Source: Leptobrachium leishanense (Eukaryota; Chordata; Amphibia; Anura; Megophryidae). Taken from it: a DNA stretch of 64,000 bases. The position numbers and the translations under genes are program-made. The stretch spans positions 248,655,721-248,719,720 of the forward strand of contig CM019067.1 in NCBI GenBank assembly GCA_009667805.1. The letters run 5' to 3'. Of the stretch, positions 50,363-63,377 are shown piece after piece. The notes below the pieces were generated by a model that was not told the origin of the DNA, made no database searches, and worked only from the letters and a program-made list of their open reading frames with translations. The stretch's first letter is position 1; each line of letters starts with the position of its first letter.

Positions 50363-50795
50363 TAGGCTTGTGCACCGATTTTTTTTTCGGTTCGATTTGG
50401 TTCGAAAAATTTTTAAACTTTTCGATTCGGCTCGTTTCGACCGATTTCTGTTTCGATTCGGTTCGGCTCGATTCGTTTTTCGTGTACTGGTCTTTCGGAA
50501 TATCGACCATTTTTCGTATTTTCGTGTCACTTAGCTCGTTTTTTGTATCGACTTTTCGTAAGTTCGGAAATTTTCGTTTTTTCGGAAAGTCTGTTCTCCT
50601 CGTTTCAAAGCAATAAATTTCGATTTGACACATTTCAAGTCCATTCAAAAATTCCGAAAATATTTCGTTTCGGCTCGGAAAACTTTTCGGATCTGCCATT
50701 TTCGGATCTAAAAATTTTCGGAAATTCGGCCACATCCGAAAACACGAATCGGGAAATTTCGTGAAAATTCCGAAATTCCGAAACGCACATCCCTA
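50363..50795. mobile_element. hAT-type MITE with TSD GTTTGTAC
   Basis: Ends TAGGCTTGTGCACCGA and (inverted) TAGGGATGTGCGTTTCGG; GTTTGTAC is duplicated at 50355-50362 and 50796-50803. The interior is made of many short ttttcggttcg-type words on both strands. Non-coding. Confidence 0.9.
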
Positions 50796-50803
50796 GTTTG
50801 TAC

Positions 50804-51260
50804 GGGAGGTCTATTAAAACATCACTTTAAAATCAGAGATGTATATTCACAGGTTTTGCAAACAGCAGGTTATGCTTTCTACGAAAAAATAATGGAGGTA
50901 CCATAGCTCATCGTTATTTGCAGAAGCTTCACCTACCAGTGTTGGATTTTCCTTCTGTGGATAGCCAGAGTTCACCATGCTTGCAAAAACAGTGATTATT
51001 TTTTACCATGGTTTGCAACAATTGAAAATCAGTGATTTGTAAATTACCCCTTATATTTACCTGATAAAATTCCCTTCTTAATTACCCCTCATGTTTAATG
51101 TTGAAACTGTAGTCAAGGGACTAAGATGTAGTTGTGTTCCGATAAATGGTGAATCAAACAGTTAAATAAATAGCAACATTTGACCCACAATAACTGGTTT
51201 TGAAAAACTATATATACCTGACGTGACACTGTTATCTAAATTTTGTAACTGGTGCCACAA
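50804..51260. other. BFSP2 intron, nothing recognised
   Basis: Unclassified AT-rich intron. Confidence 0.5.
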
Positions 51261-51264
51261 TTAA

Positions 51265-51958
51265 GGGCTCTATTAACTGCTTCGCGCAAAAGCGCACGCG
51301 CCGCGCTATTTTTTTTGAGCGCAGCGTTAAATGTTAACGCGCGTAAATTAACGCTGGTATTAAAATCCTCGCGCATTTTTTCATCCGTCAAAAAATAATG
51401 TGCGTAAAAAAGACGTGCAAAAATGCGTGCGCATTAACGTTGTGTGCTGAAATCGGTGGGCAGACTGTTTTTTCACGCGATTCAGCCAATCAGAATTAAG
51501 AACCACAATTGTCTCCTGTTAAGTTTTTGCACCTGTCAAAATCAATCTGAGTATATATGCTGCAGCAATAATAAAAACACGCACAAACACTCAATTTTAT
51601 TGTTTGGGTATGTGTAGAATGTGTAACTATACTTTTTTTTTTTTTGGGCTGGTGTATTTGGTTTCGGCCAGGACGTTCAGGGTTGCCTTTAACACCAGCT
51701 TTTCAAAGACGTTAAAATTATGCGCACAAATGCTGTGCGTTAAATTTTGCGCATAGATTGTAATTCCATCCGCGTACCAACGCACAAACGCATTTGCGCT
51801 CACAATGTTAAGTATAGGACGCGCAACGTACATTACGCTCATGCAGCGTTCACACAGTTTCACCTGTGGTAGATGTTAACGTGCATTTTTTGCTCGGACA
51901 TTGTTATACGACGTTCTGCGCAAAGGGTTTTCCCCTCGCGTTAATGCGTTTTTGCGCA
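51265..51958. mobile_element. Diverged Harbinger-type MITE, copy D
   Basis: Left end gggctctattaactgcttcg after TAA; the interior shares long stretches with 21651-22305 (cagccaatcagaattaagaacc; gtttcggccaggacgttcag). The right end is eroded. Confidence 0.65.
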
Positions 51959-51962
51959 ATGG

Positions 51963-52120
51963 AAACAGAAGATAAAAAACTAACTTTATTTTTCCTTTTT
52001 ACATGCAATTATTTCAAACGAAGAAAATAAATAACAGAATGGGATTAATAAAGGGGTTTTATTCGTAATGCACAAGTAATCTAGTTACAGTTTATTTAAG
52101 CGGTAGCGTCCCTTTAAGAG
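51963..52120 (+). repeat. Interspersed repeat related to 61386 and 4603
   Basis: Shares ggaaacag, tttttccttt, acatgcaatta and gtaatctagttacagttta with 61386-61550. Class unknown. Confidence 0.6.
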
Positions 52121-52480
52121 CTCATATACAAAGAATAGGAGCTGTTAATGTAAGTAGGCAACCACTTATTCTGAGTCACAAATCAGATTAGCATCTAAAT
52201 CCATTAAATTAACACCTAGATAAGAATAAAGCTTGTAATCTGTTGGTTGATAATCCATGAATTCATTGTATAGTGAATAACACTGTCAGGTATATTTGTG
52301 GAACTGGTTTTTGCAAAGGGACTTTCAAACTTTAGGCCAAAAATGAATAAATTGGGGAGAAAAGATTCTAAAATTTTCAATTCTCCTATAAATTTCCTGT
52401 ATAAATTTGGTTGTGTTGACTCTTCGGTTGCTCTGTGGCTGTAGTATCTGCTATCACAAGATGGCAGCACATAACACCAT

Positions 52481-52662
52481 CAGGGTTATTCAGAGAGCGG
52501 TGAAAAGCAGGAGAATGGCTGGAGAATGGAAAATTCTAGGTCAAAATAGCCGATTTGGAAAGTGAGATGAAAGGGAGAATTTTTCTGGTTTGGCTATTTT
52601 AACCTAGAATTTTCCATTCTCCAGTCATTCTCCTGCTTTTCACTGCTCTCTGAATAACCCTG
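52481..52662. mobile_element. Short fold-back MITE, CAGGGTTATTCA family
   Basis: A 182-bp near-perfect palindrome with cat duplicated on each side (52478-52480 and 52663-52665). Confidence 0.85.
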
Positions 52663-52746
52663 CATATCGTCTTCAAGGCAAGAAATGAAGTGAAGGGGGA
52701 TAAAAGCATATGGACAAAATTTTTATAAAATGCAATAACTCTTGAG

Positions 52747-54615
52747 TAGGGATGAGCTGTTCGCAGTTCGAATCGAACATCGCCAGTTTGTATGTTCACG
52801 AACATCGAACATTTCCGCGTGTTCGCAGCATGTTCGCCCACAATGCAACACAATGGACCACAATGCACTTTTCCACTGGCCTGAAGCTTGTAATTGGCTA
52901 CAGCCTGCACCTGACCACAGTTTAGGTGCAAGACTATGCCAATCACGGCTCAGAGTCCTGATTGGGCAAATTTTGCCCAATCATGGGCTCACAGTGTTAA
53001 GTCCCGCAGCACACTATATAAGGCGTCCCTTGCAGCCCCAGCACATGTTTTTTGAGAGGAGATTGTTAGTGTGTGTTCTCACTGCCAGTCTGCCACCAGC
53101 TATTGGGGGGGTCTCATTTCTACAAAATATCTGGGAATTGTTCTAATCTTCATGTTCTCACTGCCAGCAGCAATTGTGGGGGTCTCACTTCTAGAAGATA
53201 TCTGGGAATTGTTGTAATCTGTGTGTTCTCACTGCCACCAACTATTTATACAAAAGAGTGCGTCTGTCCACCGACTCTGTAGACCGGCTGACATTTATAA
53301 AAATTAATCAGTCCTGGATCAGCAGCTATCAATCCCCTGATGCTGAGCTGACGTAACGGAATAGATCAGGGATCTCTTCTGCATTCACAAAACCTCCACC
53401 ACTGCACTCTTCCACAATACCACAAAAGGGTACGGTGTGAAGGCACTTGCTGCCACCAAAGGCGCAATATTTGGGTGCACTGACACTGATGCCTATATTA
53501 CCAGATTTATATCATTTAAATTTTTTGGACCGCAGGGTCCAACCCTAGACTCTTCCACAATACCACAGTGGGGTTACTGTGTGACGGCACTGTTGTCGAC
53601 ACTAAAGGCCCAATTTTAAAGCACCTATTGTTACTTTCATCCAAAGCCTGCATAAATTTCACCATAATTTAGCCAAAGAAATCACTAAACTTGTTCTGCG
53701 TGTCCGAAGGCTAGGGTCAGACGAACGCATTTTTCGCGTCGTCCGTGGAAAAGTGCGGTCGAACGAATGGACGTATTTTTCACGGAATACGCGATAGCGG
53801 TCATACGATGCGCATTTTCGTCCGTGATTTTGTACGGATCATCAATAAAACACTTTTTGCGTCTGGACGTTATGTTGGCCGGACGTGTGCAGCGTCTGAC
53901 GTCTCCCAATCACGCAAACACGCCGCTATGCGGCCGCAGCGCACTTTGTACGTCAGTAGTAGCGGTTTGACGTTCTCGAAAAAATGCATTCGTTTGCCAC
54001 TTGCGTTGCACGGACGAACTTTCGTGCGGCCGTTCGTCGTATGTTCCCCGGCATTGGACGTCATTTGCTGCTAGCACGGCCGTGATTTCGTGCGGCTAAA
54101 CGCACGTTAAAACTGCGTTCGTCTGACCTGAGCCTAAAAGGTCTCCTTTTTTAATACAGGCTGCCGCCCCAATCAGTTGTTTATGATAATAGATTAAAGG
54201 AAAAGCATTTATCGTCATTTGAAATGTCATTTTTTTGTTTTTAAATGTTTCTATACATCCTAGAAATCCACCACTTCATGGGCAGGTTATGAGGACCTCC
54301 TAGGCACGATATTTGAAGGAATTTTTCGTTTTTATGTTTAACCCTTATTTAATGGAAAACTCACTATTCCTTTAAAAAAATATATATTTTTTTAACTTTT
54401 TGTCCTTGTTTCCTGTCCCCCAGGGCACTACCCGGACCCCCATACACCTTTTATGGCAAATATCTTGCATATATGCCCTCTTGCAGGGCACTCTAAAAAT
54501 CGAACTTTTGAGTCCCATTGACTTGCATTGAGTTCGGTTCGTGTTCGAACTCGAACCTTTGAAATTGTTCGAGTTCGAATGCGAACCGAACACGGGGGTG
54601 TTCGGCTCATCCCTA
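52747..54615. mobile_element. 1.9-kb non-autonomous hAT element with TSD CTCTTGAG
   Basis: Ends TAGGGATGAGCTGTTCGCAG and (inverted) TAGGGATGAGCCGAACACC; CTCTTGAG is duplicated at 52739-52746 and 54616-54623. Internal repeats around tgtgttctcactgcca occur three times near 53075-53240. A Harbinger-type MITE is nested at 53709-54134. No transposase motif found in its short frames. Confidence 0.9.
53709..54134. mobile_element. Harbinger-type MITE, GGTCAGACG family, copy 5
   Basis: Ends GGCTAGGGTCAGACGAACG and (inverted) GGCTCAGGTCAGACGAACG. The right flank is TAA and the left flank GAA, one change from a TWA duplication. Inserted within the hAT element and therefore younger than it. Confidence 0.8.
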
Positions 54616-54737
54616 CTCTTGAGTATTATGAAATCTGATGGTGACAGGTTTCTAAGACCATAGAGGTCAGAGTTTTCTATACTGGTAATTAATCTGATAG
54701 GAAAGGCGAACTGCACCATAAGGTGCAATTTCGTGGC

Positions 54738-55443
54738 AGTTCGGCTATTCAGAGAGCTGTCAATTTACCAAATACTGGAGAATTGACAGGGAAATACGGC
54801 ACAGTTCGGCGCAGATCGCCGCAATTTGGTGATCTTCAACAGCAGCGAAATTGTCCCATAGAGAACACTGAACTGCACCAAAATGAAAGGGTAATGCCCA
54901 GATTTTCAGTGATTCAGTTCGACAGGTTTAAAAAGGCAAATCTCATAGGATTCAATGTAAAAAATATTGTTTTTATTATTCTGGTATTCAACTGTTTATA
55001 CCTTTCAGTTCCAGCAAAAAGCCTTTTTATTTATTCATTTGTTAGAATTTTTTTGGTAATTTGTTTACGCAATTTTTGATTCCCATTTTTTTAATGGCAA
55101 TTTTTTTCTGTAACAGACCTTTGTATTTTTTATAGGACCTTTTTTATTATTTCCACACATTTTCATGCATTATTATTGTTTTAAAATCCTTTTAAAAAAC
55201 TGTAGAATTCTGGGTTTATTTTTTTCTGTAGTTCGGCGTTGTTCGGCGGGCTGATTGGCTGTCTTCGGCGGCATTCGGCTGGCTGTTTCCCGGTCTTCGG
55301 TGACTCCACTTTCGGTGCTCTTCGGAGACCCTGTTGTGAATATTAAACTCACCGCAGGGTCAAAGATCGGGAATCGCTGAATCGCACCGAACGAAAGAGC
55401 ACCGAAATTTTTCTGAGATTTTGGTGCTCTTTGAATAACCCTT
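54738..55443. mobile_element. Long CAGGGTTATTCA-related element, diverged
   Basis: The right end tttgaataaccct and the left ggctattcagagagctgtc show the family termini. The interior contains gttcggcg-type words and an A/T-rich middle like 42175-43074. Left boundary approximate. Confidence 0.6.
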
Positions 55444-55690
55444 TATGTTATATGTGCTCAAAACCCTGTATGGCCTACAACAAGAAAGATTTTTGGTTAA
55501 CTAGCAATGACCATACTAAGCATAAGCTCACCCACCACAACAAGGCAAATGTGAAAACTGTGAAAAGTCAACCACACACATAAAAATGTGGAAAAGATCC
55601 TTTCTGCGAAAAAACCAAAACCATTGATGTGCCTTGTATGGAGATAAAAATATCAAGTTCACAAATAAAAAGTTTTACTTTATACACTAA

Positions 55691-56636
55691 GGGCTATATT
55701 ACGATCCCTGCGTTAGGGAGAAAAAACTGCACCTGCAGTTTTCCTCCTACCGTCCCCGTTTTAACGGGGGATTGCAATGCAGGTGCAAAAAATGCCCCGG
55801 GATGCTTGCGGCAGCGCTGAGCGCAGCCGCAATCATCCACTCAATGGAGTCCACAGGACTCCATTGAGCCAGACGTCGGCGGTCACATGACCTGCCGAAT
55901 CTCGCCTCGCGAGATCCGGCCAGTCGGCGTAGTGATACGCAGGGGGAGACTGAGGAACTTTTTCCCCCGGTCTTTTCCTGCTCCCGCCGGATGGAGGAGG
56001 CGGACAGAGCCGCGGTCCTCGCCGCGGGACAGGAGGTGAGTATACGATTTATTATGGCTGGTGTTAACGGATTCTGCAGAAGCGGAATCCGTTAACACCA
56101 AGTCCTGGCTCTGGTTAACTTTCCACTAACCACAGCCGGACGTTAATCAGCGTTAGGACTTTGTGATCCTAACGCTGATGTAACGGGCGCTGTAGCCAGG
56201 CCCGTCTTTAATATTGATTTAATATTTAATATTGATAAGAAACATTTTCTCCCCCCCCCCCCCCGAAACCTGCAAGATCTCACAAGAGGCAAGATCCTGC
56301 AGGTCACGCGCTCGGGCAGCACAAGCCTCCATGGAGTCGTTACAAGGTGCTGGCACACGACCAGCCAGTGGCACCAAACCATGTCTAGACCCCCCAGGAA
56401 GCACAGCAGGATGTAACAGCTGAGGATGTAACAGCTCATTAACACTTTGCGCTCCCCATGTTAAGTATAGGGAGCGCAAAGTACAGTAACCTCGCGCTGA
56501 AAAGCGCAAGGTACCAAACGCAAACGGGTTACAAACCCGTTTGCATTTGGATTGTAATATGCGGTAGACACCGCGGCTAACGTTAACGCTCACGCAGGTG
56601 AGCGTTAACGTTAGCGCATAAATTGTAATGTGGCCC
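55691..56636. mobile_element. Harbinger-type MITE, GGGC(T/C)A-ATTAC family, copy F
   Basis: A 946-bp element with TAA at 55688-55690 and 56637-56639; ends GGGCTATATTACGATCC and (inverted) GGGCCACATTACAATTTATG. Internal hairpins include ggtgttaacggattctgc and its mirror at about 56060-56098. Non-coding. Confidence 0.85.
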
Positions 56637-56639
56637 TAA

Positions 56640-58061
56640 ACATGCAAATAATGTTTTAATATGCAAATAAAAAGTGCTTATATCATAAGAAATAATAGTA
56701 AATGAGAGGAGGCCTGGTTTTTGGGAGGTCTACATATTCACTCTATATGTCCTTTGTTTTTCTCTATAAAAAACATCTGCTCACATGTGATCGGGAATAC
56801 TGGGAGGTATCAAGTGGGTCAATCAGGTGTTTTTGCAATGGAATAAATTTAAGTTTTAAATCCTTTTTTGAAATTTAAAGGGACATACTGTGCATTAAGA
56901 CCACTTTACCTTATTAAAGTGGTCAGGCAGCATGGAGTGACCCCTCCTCCCCTTCGGCCCTTTTTGGCCATTATTGCTGTGTGAAGCCTAAGAGTTTCCT
57001 CTGTCCGCACAGCTGTCATTCAGCAGACACATCTTAAATATTCCACCTGCTGGGGACCAACTGGGGGACCGATGACATCATCCTATCTCTGGACGCTCGT
57101 AGTAGTGAGTGTTCTGGGAGACAGCAGACAGGGACTTGTGCTTACACAGCACCAATTCATCATTCTGTGCAGGCTTTGTGTAACTTCCATACAAAAGTAT
57201 GCAATTTTCACTTGATATGCAATTTGCGTAGCGTACATACGAAAGATACACATGCTACACAAATTGTATAAGAAACTGCAGGAACTTCTGCATTTTGGAA
57301 GCCCTGAGCAGAAGAGGAAGAGAAGCTGAATGCCAAGGGAGAAAAGGTGAATATTTTCACCTAAACTGAAAAAAAGATTTAAAAAAGAATCAGGCAGCTG
57401 ATGTCAGCAGCATCTGCTCAATTACTTAAGGGGAAAACAAGGGGGAGGGGGATTTTTTGAATAGAGTGTACCTTTAAAAAAACAGGGCTTCACATTTTAT
57501 TCAATTATCTGAACTCTGCTTTTAAAGAAACATGATATACTATTTGCCTAGGATTGATCCATTTATATCACTCACTTTTGTACCTATCACATTTTTCTTT
57601 GGGGGGGGGGTGACTGCACTATACCACTAACCATTTTTTTCATATGTGGTACAAATACATGAAATACACAAAAACAAGCCCCACCATCATGTGCATTGCT
57701 GAAGAAAGTAACTGGAAAGAGTATTAAAGTTCACAGAGACATAAACTTAAATAACATTATCAAACTGGTTAAAACGGCCTGTGGAACAAAGCACAGCATT
57801 CAAAACCGTATACACCCCTTCAACATACCTACTCCCACACCTCCCCACCATTCCTAAGGGACTGGAAACTGCATACTTTTTACACAACTGCTTATAACAT
57901 TCATAACAGACGTCTATGAGTTTGCCTAATACATGTTTTCACTCTTAAAATAACTGTATTTTAACCTTTATTTTGAGCAATATAGCCCAACATAAATAAG
58001 CCCACAACACACACACGTACATACAGATAGGAATTAACATACTCATAAAAATTGTCGATTA
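56640..58061. other. BFSP2 intron, nothing recognised
   Basis: Contains a short repeat at 57395-57477 shared with 28040-28122. Otherwise unclassified. Confidence 0.5.
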
Positions 58062-58063
58062 TA

Positions 58064-58826
58064 CAGTATCTCACAGAAGTGAGTACACCCCTCACATTTT
58101 TGTAAATATTTTATTATATCTTTTCATGTGACAACACTGAAGAAATGACACTTTGCTACAATGTAAAGTAGTGAGTGTATAGCTTGTATAACAGTGTAAA
58201 TTTGCTGTCCCCTCAAAATAACTCAACACACAGCCATTAATGTCTAAACCGCTGGCAACAAAAGTGAATTCACCCCTAAGTGGAAATTTCCAAATTGGGC
58301 CCAATTAACCATTTTCCCTCGGTGTCATGTTACTCGTTAGTGTTACAAGGTCACAGGTGTGAATGGGGAGCAGGTGTGTTAAATTTGGTGTTATCGCTCT
58401 CACTCTCTCATACTGGTCATTGGAAGTTCAACATGGCACCTTATGGCAAAGACCTCTCTGAGGATCTGAACAAAAGAATTGTTGCTCTAAATAAACATGG
58501 CCTAGGCTATAAGAAGATTGCCAAGACCCTGAAACTGAGCTGCAGCACGGTGGCCAAGACCATACGGCGGTTTAACAGGATGGGTTCCCACTCAGAACAG
58601 GCCTCGGCATGGTCGACCAAAGGAGTTAAGGAGTTGAGTGCACGTGCTCATTGTCATATCTAGAGGATGTCTTTAGGAAATAGACGTGTGAGTGCTGCCA
58701 GCATTGCTGCAGAGGTTGAAAGGGTGGGAGGGGGGTCAGCCTGTCAGTGCTCAGACCATACACTGTGCACTGCATCAAATTGGTCTGCAGAAGGATGCCT
58801 CTTCTAAAGATGATGCACAAGAAGAG
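58064..58826 (+). mobile_element. Truncated Tc1-like element
   Basis: Starts CAGTATCTCACAGAAGTGAG directly after TA (58062-58063), the terminal repeat of a Tc1 family different from that at 23245. Only the left end and the first part of the transposase remain; the sequence switches to a MITE fragment near 58827. Confidence 0.8.
58433..58826 (+). pseudogene. Tc1 transposase N-terminal fragment
   Basis: From ATG at 58433: APYGKDLSEDLNKRIVALNK, then YKKIAKTLKLSCSTVAKTI, the first helix-turn-helix of Tc1 transposases. The frame is lost after RMGSHSEQ, but recognisable pieces in shifted frames continue to LLKMMHKK near 58825. The DDE catalytic domain is absent. Confidence 0.8.
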
Positions 58827-58828
58827 AA

Positions 58829-59010
58829 TGGCGGCCCGATCCATCTCTTCTGGCCGCCAGAAGCAGAGTGAGACTGGGGGAAAAAGTCCCTAGTCTCCTT
58901 GGGCTATCACTCCTCCAACCTGCAGGATAGTCAGCACCTGGTCAAAGCTGGTGTTAAATTATTCTGCAAAATGAATCCCATACTCACCTCTCATCCTGCG
59001 TCGAGAACGC
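58829..59010. repeat. Fragment related to MITE copy E
   Basis: Blocks gatccatctcttctggccgc and actcacctctcatcctgcg match the interior of 40998-41635 in rearranged order. Confidence 0.55.
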
Positions 59011-59120
59011 GCTTTTACACAGCCAATCAGCTTGTGGGGTATTTGTTTAGGTATTTTTAACCTAGGAATTTTAGCAATATTGTCTTGAGCTGTATAAATA
59101 ACATGTATTCTAATCCTTAA

Positions 59121-59401
59121 CCCTTTCATGCTGGGCCCAGTGGGAGGGCTTTAATGCCGGCCGATGCATACTAGTACGCCCCGCTAGTCGGCGGGCTCTC
59201 CTTCGGCCTGCCCCTGGCCTACAGCAGACGCGCCGCATGTCATTGGCTGCTGGGGGAAAGCCTGAACCAGGCCATCCCACACCAGTGAATGGTGCGCGAC
59301 ACGTGCCAGAAGGCCTGAATGAGGCCCATTGAAGTCAACGGGCATAGTACAAGGCCCACCCGCCGAAGGGAAGGCGTCGTACCCCCTGCGGTGGGAAAGG
59401 A
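59121..59401. mobile_element. 281-bp TTAA element
   Basis: TTAA at 59117-59120 and 59402-59405; ends CCCTTTCATGCTGGG and (inverted) TCCTTTCCCACCG. GC-rich interior with short hairpins. Non-coding. Confidence 0.7.
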
Positions 59402-59975
59402 TTAAAAACCTGTTATGTGTAGATACGCTCAACAATGCTGGTATAAGAGGGATGAAACCTAGAAAAAAGAGTCTAAAACAATAAAATCGTAATATGTAAA
59501 TTACCATTTTATATAATATATATCATATTATTTTTCTCCTGATGTCTCTGACATTTCTCAGTTCTGGACCATACATTTCCATATAACTAAATTACCAGTA
59601 TTTACCAAATGGTGTAAATCGGGCACTATCTGTATTTTAGTGGGCGCCTGTGCTTCTGGATGATATTGGATTATCTACGTTTAAATGTCTTAATTGTGTT
59701 TATTTTATGTTGCTGATATCTTACAAGTGCTTTGTTTTTATCTTGTATGTTTAGTTATGGAAATATTTTCCTCTATATGTGTCACTGGGTGCATCTATTT
59801 TGTGATATTTTGTGTTGTAAACTGTCTCCCACCCCACAGTATCTTTACATCACGTGCTCCTCATTGTGTGGCTTTGGCCACAGAATGGAGTGAATGGGTT
59901 GATCACTCACTCAAATCATTGTATTTGTGGGATGTATTGAGGATATCACCAGGAGGTAGATTAGAAGCCTTTTAA

Positions 59976-61209
59976 CCACTTCAATGCGGAGGACGCGCTC
60001 AGCGCGTCCTCCGCATTCCTGCTGCTGTGCTGAGGACGCGCTGAGCACGTCCTCCCATTGGGGTCAGCGTTCGGCCGGGTTCCGGCCGATCGCTGGCCCC
60101 CCCGGTGCGGGCTGACATCCTCGATGTCAGCCCGGCATCCGGGACCGCAGCCGCCGGAATTAGGTGTCATCGCGGCTGCGCGATGACACCTAATTCAGGC
60201 GCCCCCCCCGCATGTGCGGAGGAGGCGCCTGAAAGGGAGGGGGGAGGTCCTTCGGACCTCTCTCCCTCCCGATCGGCGGCTCTGCGGGGGTTAACCCAGG
60301 CATCATTTGGAAGGGCACAGCCTGCCCTTCCAAATGGTGCCTGGCATTAACCCCTGGGGAGCTGGATCGCGAATCGGCGCTGAAAAGCGCCGATTCGCGA
60401 TCCTTTCCGGAGCTGGTCGACATCTTGGATGTCGGCCAAGCCTCCGGGAACTCCCCTGAGGACTGGCGTCATCGTGCGTAGCACGATGACGCCAGTCCTG
60501 GACTTGACCCCTAACTGCCACCAACGGTGGAGATAGGGAGTTCCAATGAACTCCCTATCTCCCGATCCGTGGCAGCTAGGGGTTAAAGCTTGGTATGGTT
60601 GGATCGGCCAGAGCATGGCCGTTCCAACGATACCAAACACTACTGTGAAAAATTTTGTCAAAAAAAAATAAAAATGAAAAATAAAAATAAAAAAAAATGA
60701 AAAACAAAAATTATAAAAAAAAAAATAAACACTTTTTTTTATTTTTTTTGGTTTGATAATGCAGCAATATTGTTCCCATTTCAATTATAATTTGAACAAT
60801 GATGCTGCACTAACGATTTTTGTATGCGGTGCGTTTGTTAAAAATAGTGTAATTTTCCCAAAAAAATATGTAACGAGACCCCATCTCTAATTTTTTTAAC
60901 AAGCGCTCCCCATACAAAATATAACCGCAATTGCTCGCATGTTAAAATGTGAAAAAAACCACTTTACACATTGTAAATTATTGAAAATACATATTTTATT
61001 GCATTTTTTGTTATAATATACAGACATGACATAACGTATACATATAATAATGACATATTATGAATCTACGAGTCTGACGGAAAGAACGATATATAATATG
61101 TCTGGGTCATATACTAAAATAAGCCTTAAAAACACGTTTAAACATGATGAGCAAAACCGGTAAAAATGACCTCAGCACAGGGGCGGGAAAAGCCTCAGCA
61201 GCGAAAGGG
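59976..61209. mobile_element. TTAA-flanked hairpin-chain element, copy 2
   Basis: A 1234-bp homologue of 5282-6420, bounded by TTAA at 59972-59975 and 61210-61213. It has the same order of hairpins (59983-60017, the gggctgacatc pair near 60110, aggtgtcatcgc with its mirror near 60161, a 16-bp stem at 60365-60402, 60460-60498) and the same AT-rich second half. Stem differences from copy 1 are compensatory; see findings. No transposase. Confidence 0.9.
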
Positions 61210-61385
61210 TTAAACTCCCTGTTTTATCTCATTCATCTGTCATCTCTTATTTTGAGTAGCCCATACAATACAATACAATACACCCCCTGCTGCCTTATCT
61301 ATACATGCCCTCTCCATCTCATTAACTGTTACATTCTGTGTAGGATAAAGCATTTTGGTAAATGTTAAATCATGGGAAAAACCCA

Positions 61386-61550
61386 CAAAATGGAAACAGG
61401 AGATAATAAACCTAAATGTATTTTTCCTTTCTACATGCAATTACTTCTAACAAAGAAAAAACCCAGCAGCGTGTGTTTTATAAAATGGTTTGTTTGTAAT
61501 GCACGAGTAATCTAGTTACAGTTTATGTAAGAGGCAGTGTCCCTTTAAAA
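61386..61550 (+). repeat. Interspersed repeat related to 51963 and 4603
   Basis: Collinear with 51963-52120 over about 160 bp. Class unknown. Confidence 0.6.
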
Positions 61551-62400
61551 TGTAGTCAGCATTAACGTGATGCATATGGACCATGTTCAGATGTGCTTTA
61601 CAATGTAAAATGGCAAATGGGTATATACTAAAAAAAAAGACAAACTAATCTGATGAGAATCAAACTTGTAGATCGCCCTGTTAAATTGTTTTCCCAACTC
61701 ATAGCAATGAGTGTGTCGTGTCCAGATTTTTTGTTTTAAGATTTATTCAGTTTTTTCTGTCTTGGCTTCCCAGCCTTGTGCTACACGTGTTTATGATTTT
61801 CTTGAATCAGACGGCTGGCGTGCACTTTTTTTCCATTGCCAGACTGCCTCGGTCTTGAGGCAGTCTGTCAAAAGCCTCTGTACGTCCAGTCTTGAAGTTG
61901 GCAGCTCCTGGAACTCATTCCCAATCAGGACATACCAGAATGTGGCACATCCGTAATGTGATTTAACCTGCCATGTATTTGTACGTCCAGTGGACGGAAC
62001 AGGTTAATATATATATATATATATATATATTATATTTTTTTGAGAAAGGAGTTTACCAGGAAGGATACATTGAGATTTCTCTCATTTTCAAGTATGTCCT
62101 GGGTGGTGAGTATGTACCGTTAGGTGTCTTGCCCAAGGACACTTACTGGATCGAACCCATGTCTCCACAGGCTCGCTCCACGCAGAGCAGTGATGTAACC
62201 TCTACTCCACCCAGCCGATAATATATTATAACCTACCGCAATGCACAAGACGTCTGCAATAACAAATGTATCAGTGCACACAGTTCTCGCTACAGTGAGG
62301 TCAGGAGACCCGATAATCAAGGGTGCAGCTAATCCCCAAACTCAACAAACCCATCAGTAATTAAGAATAAGCAGGAGCAAACCAGACCAGGCACTCCAAT
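61551..62400. other. BFSP2 intron, unclassified, with (TA)n
   Basis: Includes a TA microsatellite at about 62006-62030. No gene or bounded element seen. Confidence 0.5.
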
Positions 62401-62408
62401 GTCTTAGT

Positions 62409-62587
62409 CAGAGGTTCCCAACCTTGGTCCTCAAGTCCCCCTAACAGGCCAGGTTTGCCAGATATTTGAAGCACAGATGATATGATTTGTTGCTCAGTGA
62501 TTGCAGGATTCAGCCTGTATTTCCGTGAGGTAATCTTTAAAATTTGGCCTGTCAGGGATACCCGTGGACCAGGGTTGGAAACCACTG
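62409..62587. mobile_element. hAT-type MITE, relative of 22717
   Basis: Ends CAGAGGTTCCCAACCTTGG and (inverted) CAGTGGTTTCCAACCCTGG. Interior is the reverse complement of parts of 22717-22904. The 8-bp flanks (gtcttagt and ctctagct) agree at only about half the positions, so the duplication is decayed. Confidence 0.75.
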
Positions 62588-62966
62588 CTCTAGCTGTTTA
62601 TTGGAGAATTAGCATTGTTTTTGCCTTTCTCAAGTTAGAGAAGGCTGCTCCTCACCTGGAAGATGGAAACCATAATTATTAAGGGGGGGGGGGGTTATAC
62701 TTTCAACTTGTTATGCATATATGGATCTGCTGGGATAGGGTCACAAATTATTTGGACCAATTATTGTGCAAAAACTCAACTGCTACCGACAATTAGACTT
62801 CTGACAGCGCACAATTATGTATATAGATGGACAAATCTTATTCCTTAAAATATTATAACTTCAATGCATTATGCAGTATATGGTAACAGTATAAGTGGGT
62901 GTGCCAGTGTTCAAAACACATTACATATATAGTGGAAAAAAGCATCACACACACGAGATGCATATA

Positions 62967-63377
62967 CAGTTAGGTCCATATATATATTTGGACACAGGCA
63001 CAATTTTTTTTTTCCAGCATTTAGCAAAACAAATTCCAGCTCTAGTTCTATAATGGATATGGGCTGAAAGTGCACACTCTCAGGTTTAATCTGAGGGTAT
63101 GTACATCCATATTATGTACATCCATATTGGAGGAAGGGTTTAGGAATTACAGCTTTTAAGAGGATCCATCTCCCCTTTTCAAGGGACCAAAAGTAATTGG
63201 ACAATGCAATCAAAAGCTGTTTCATGGCCAAATGTGGGCTACTCCTTTATTACTTCTTCATCAATTAAGCAGGAAAAAGGTCTGGAGTTGATTCTAAGTG
63301 TGGTATTTGCATTGAATCTACATCATGCGTTGAATTGCGTTGAAAGGAGCTGTCCATGCAAGTGAAACAGGCCATTG
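62967..63377 (+). mobile_element. Tc1-like terminal fragment
   Basis: CAGTTAGGTCCATATATAT after TA (62965-62966) is a Tc1-type left end. The element is cut at about 63378 by GC-rich sequence. No transposase motif recognised. Confidence 0.65.

Noticed and set aside
50171..50764. Overlapping 73-133-codon frames on both strands
   Set aside because: They lie within and around a hAT MITE made of repeated ttttcgg words; composition-driven.
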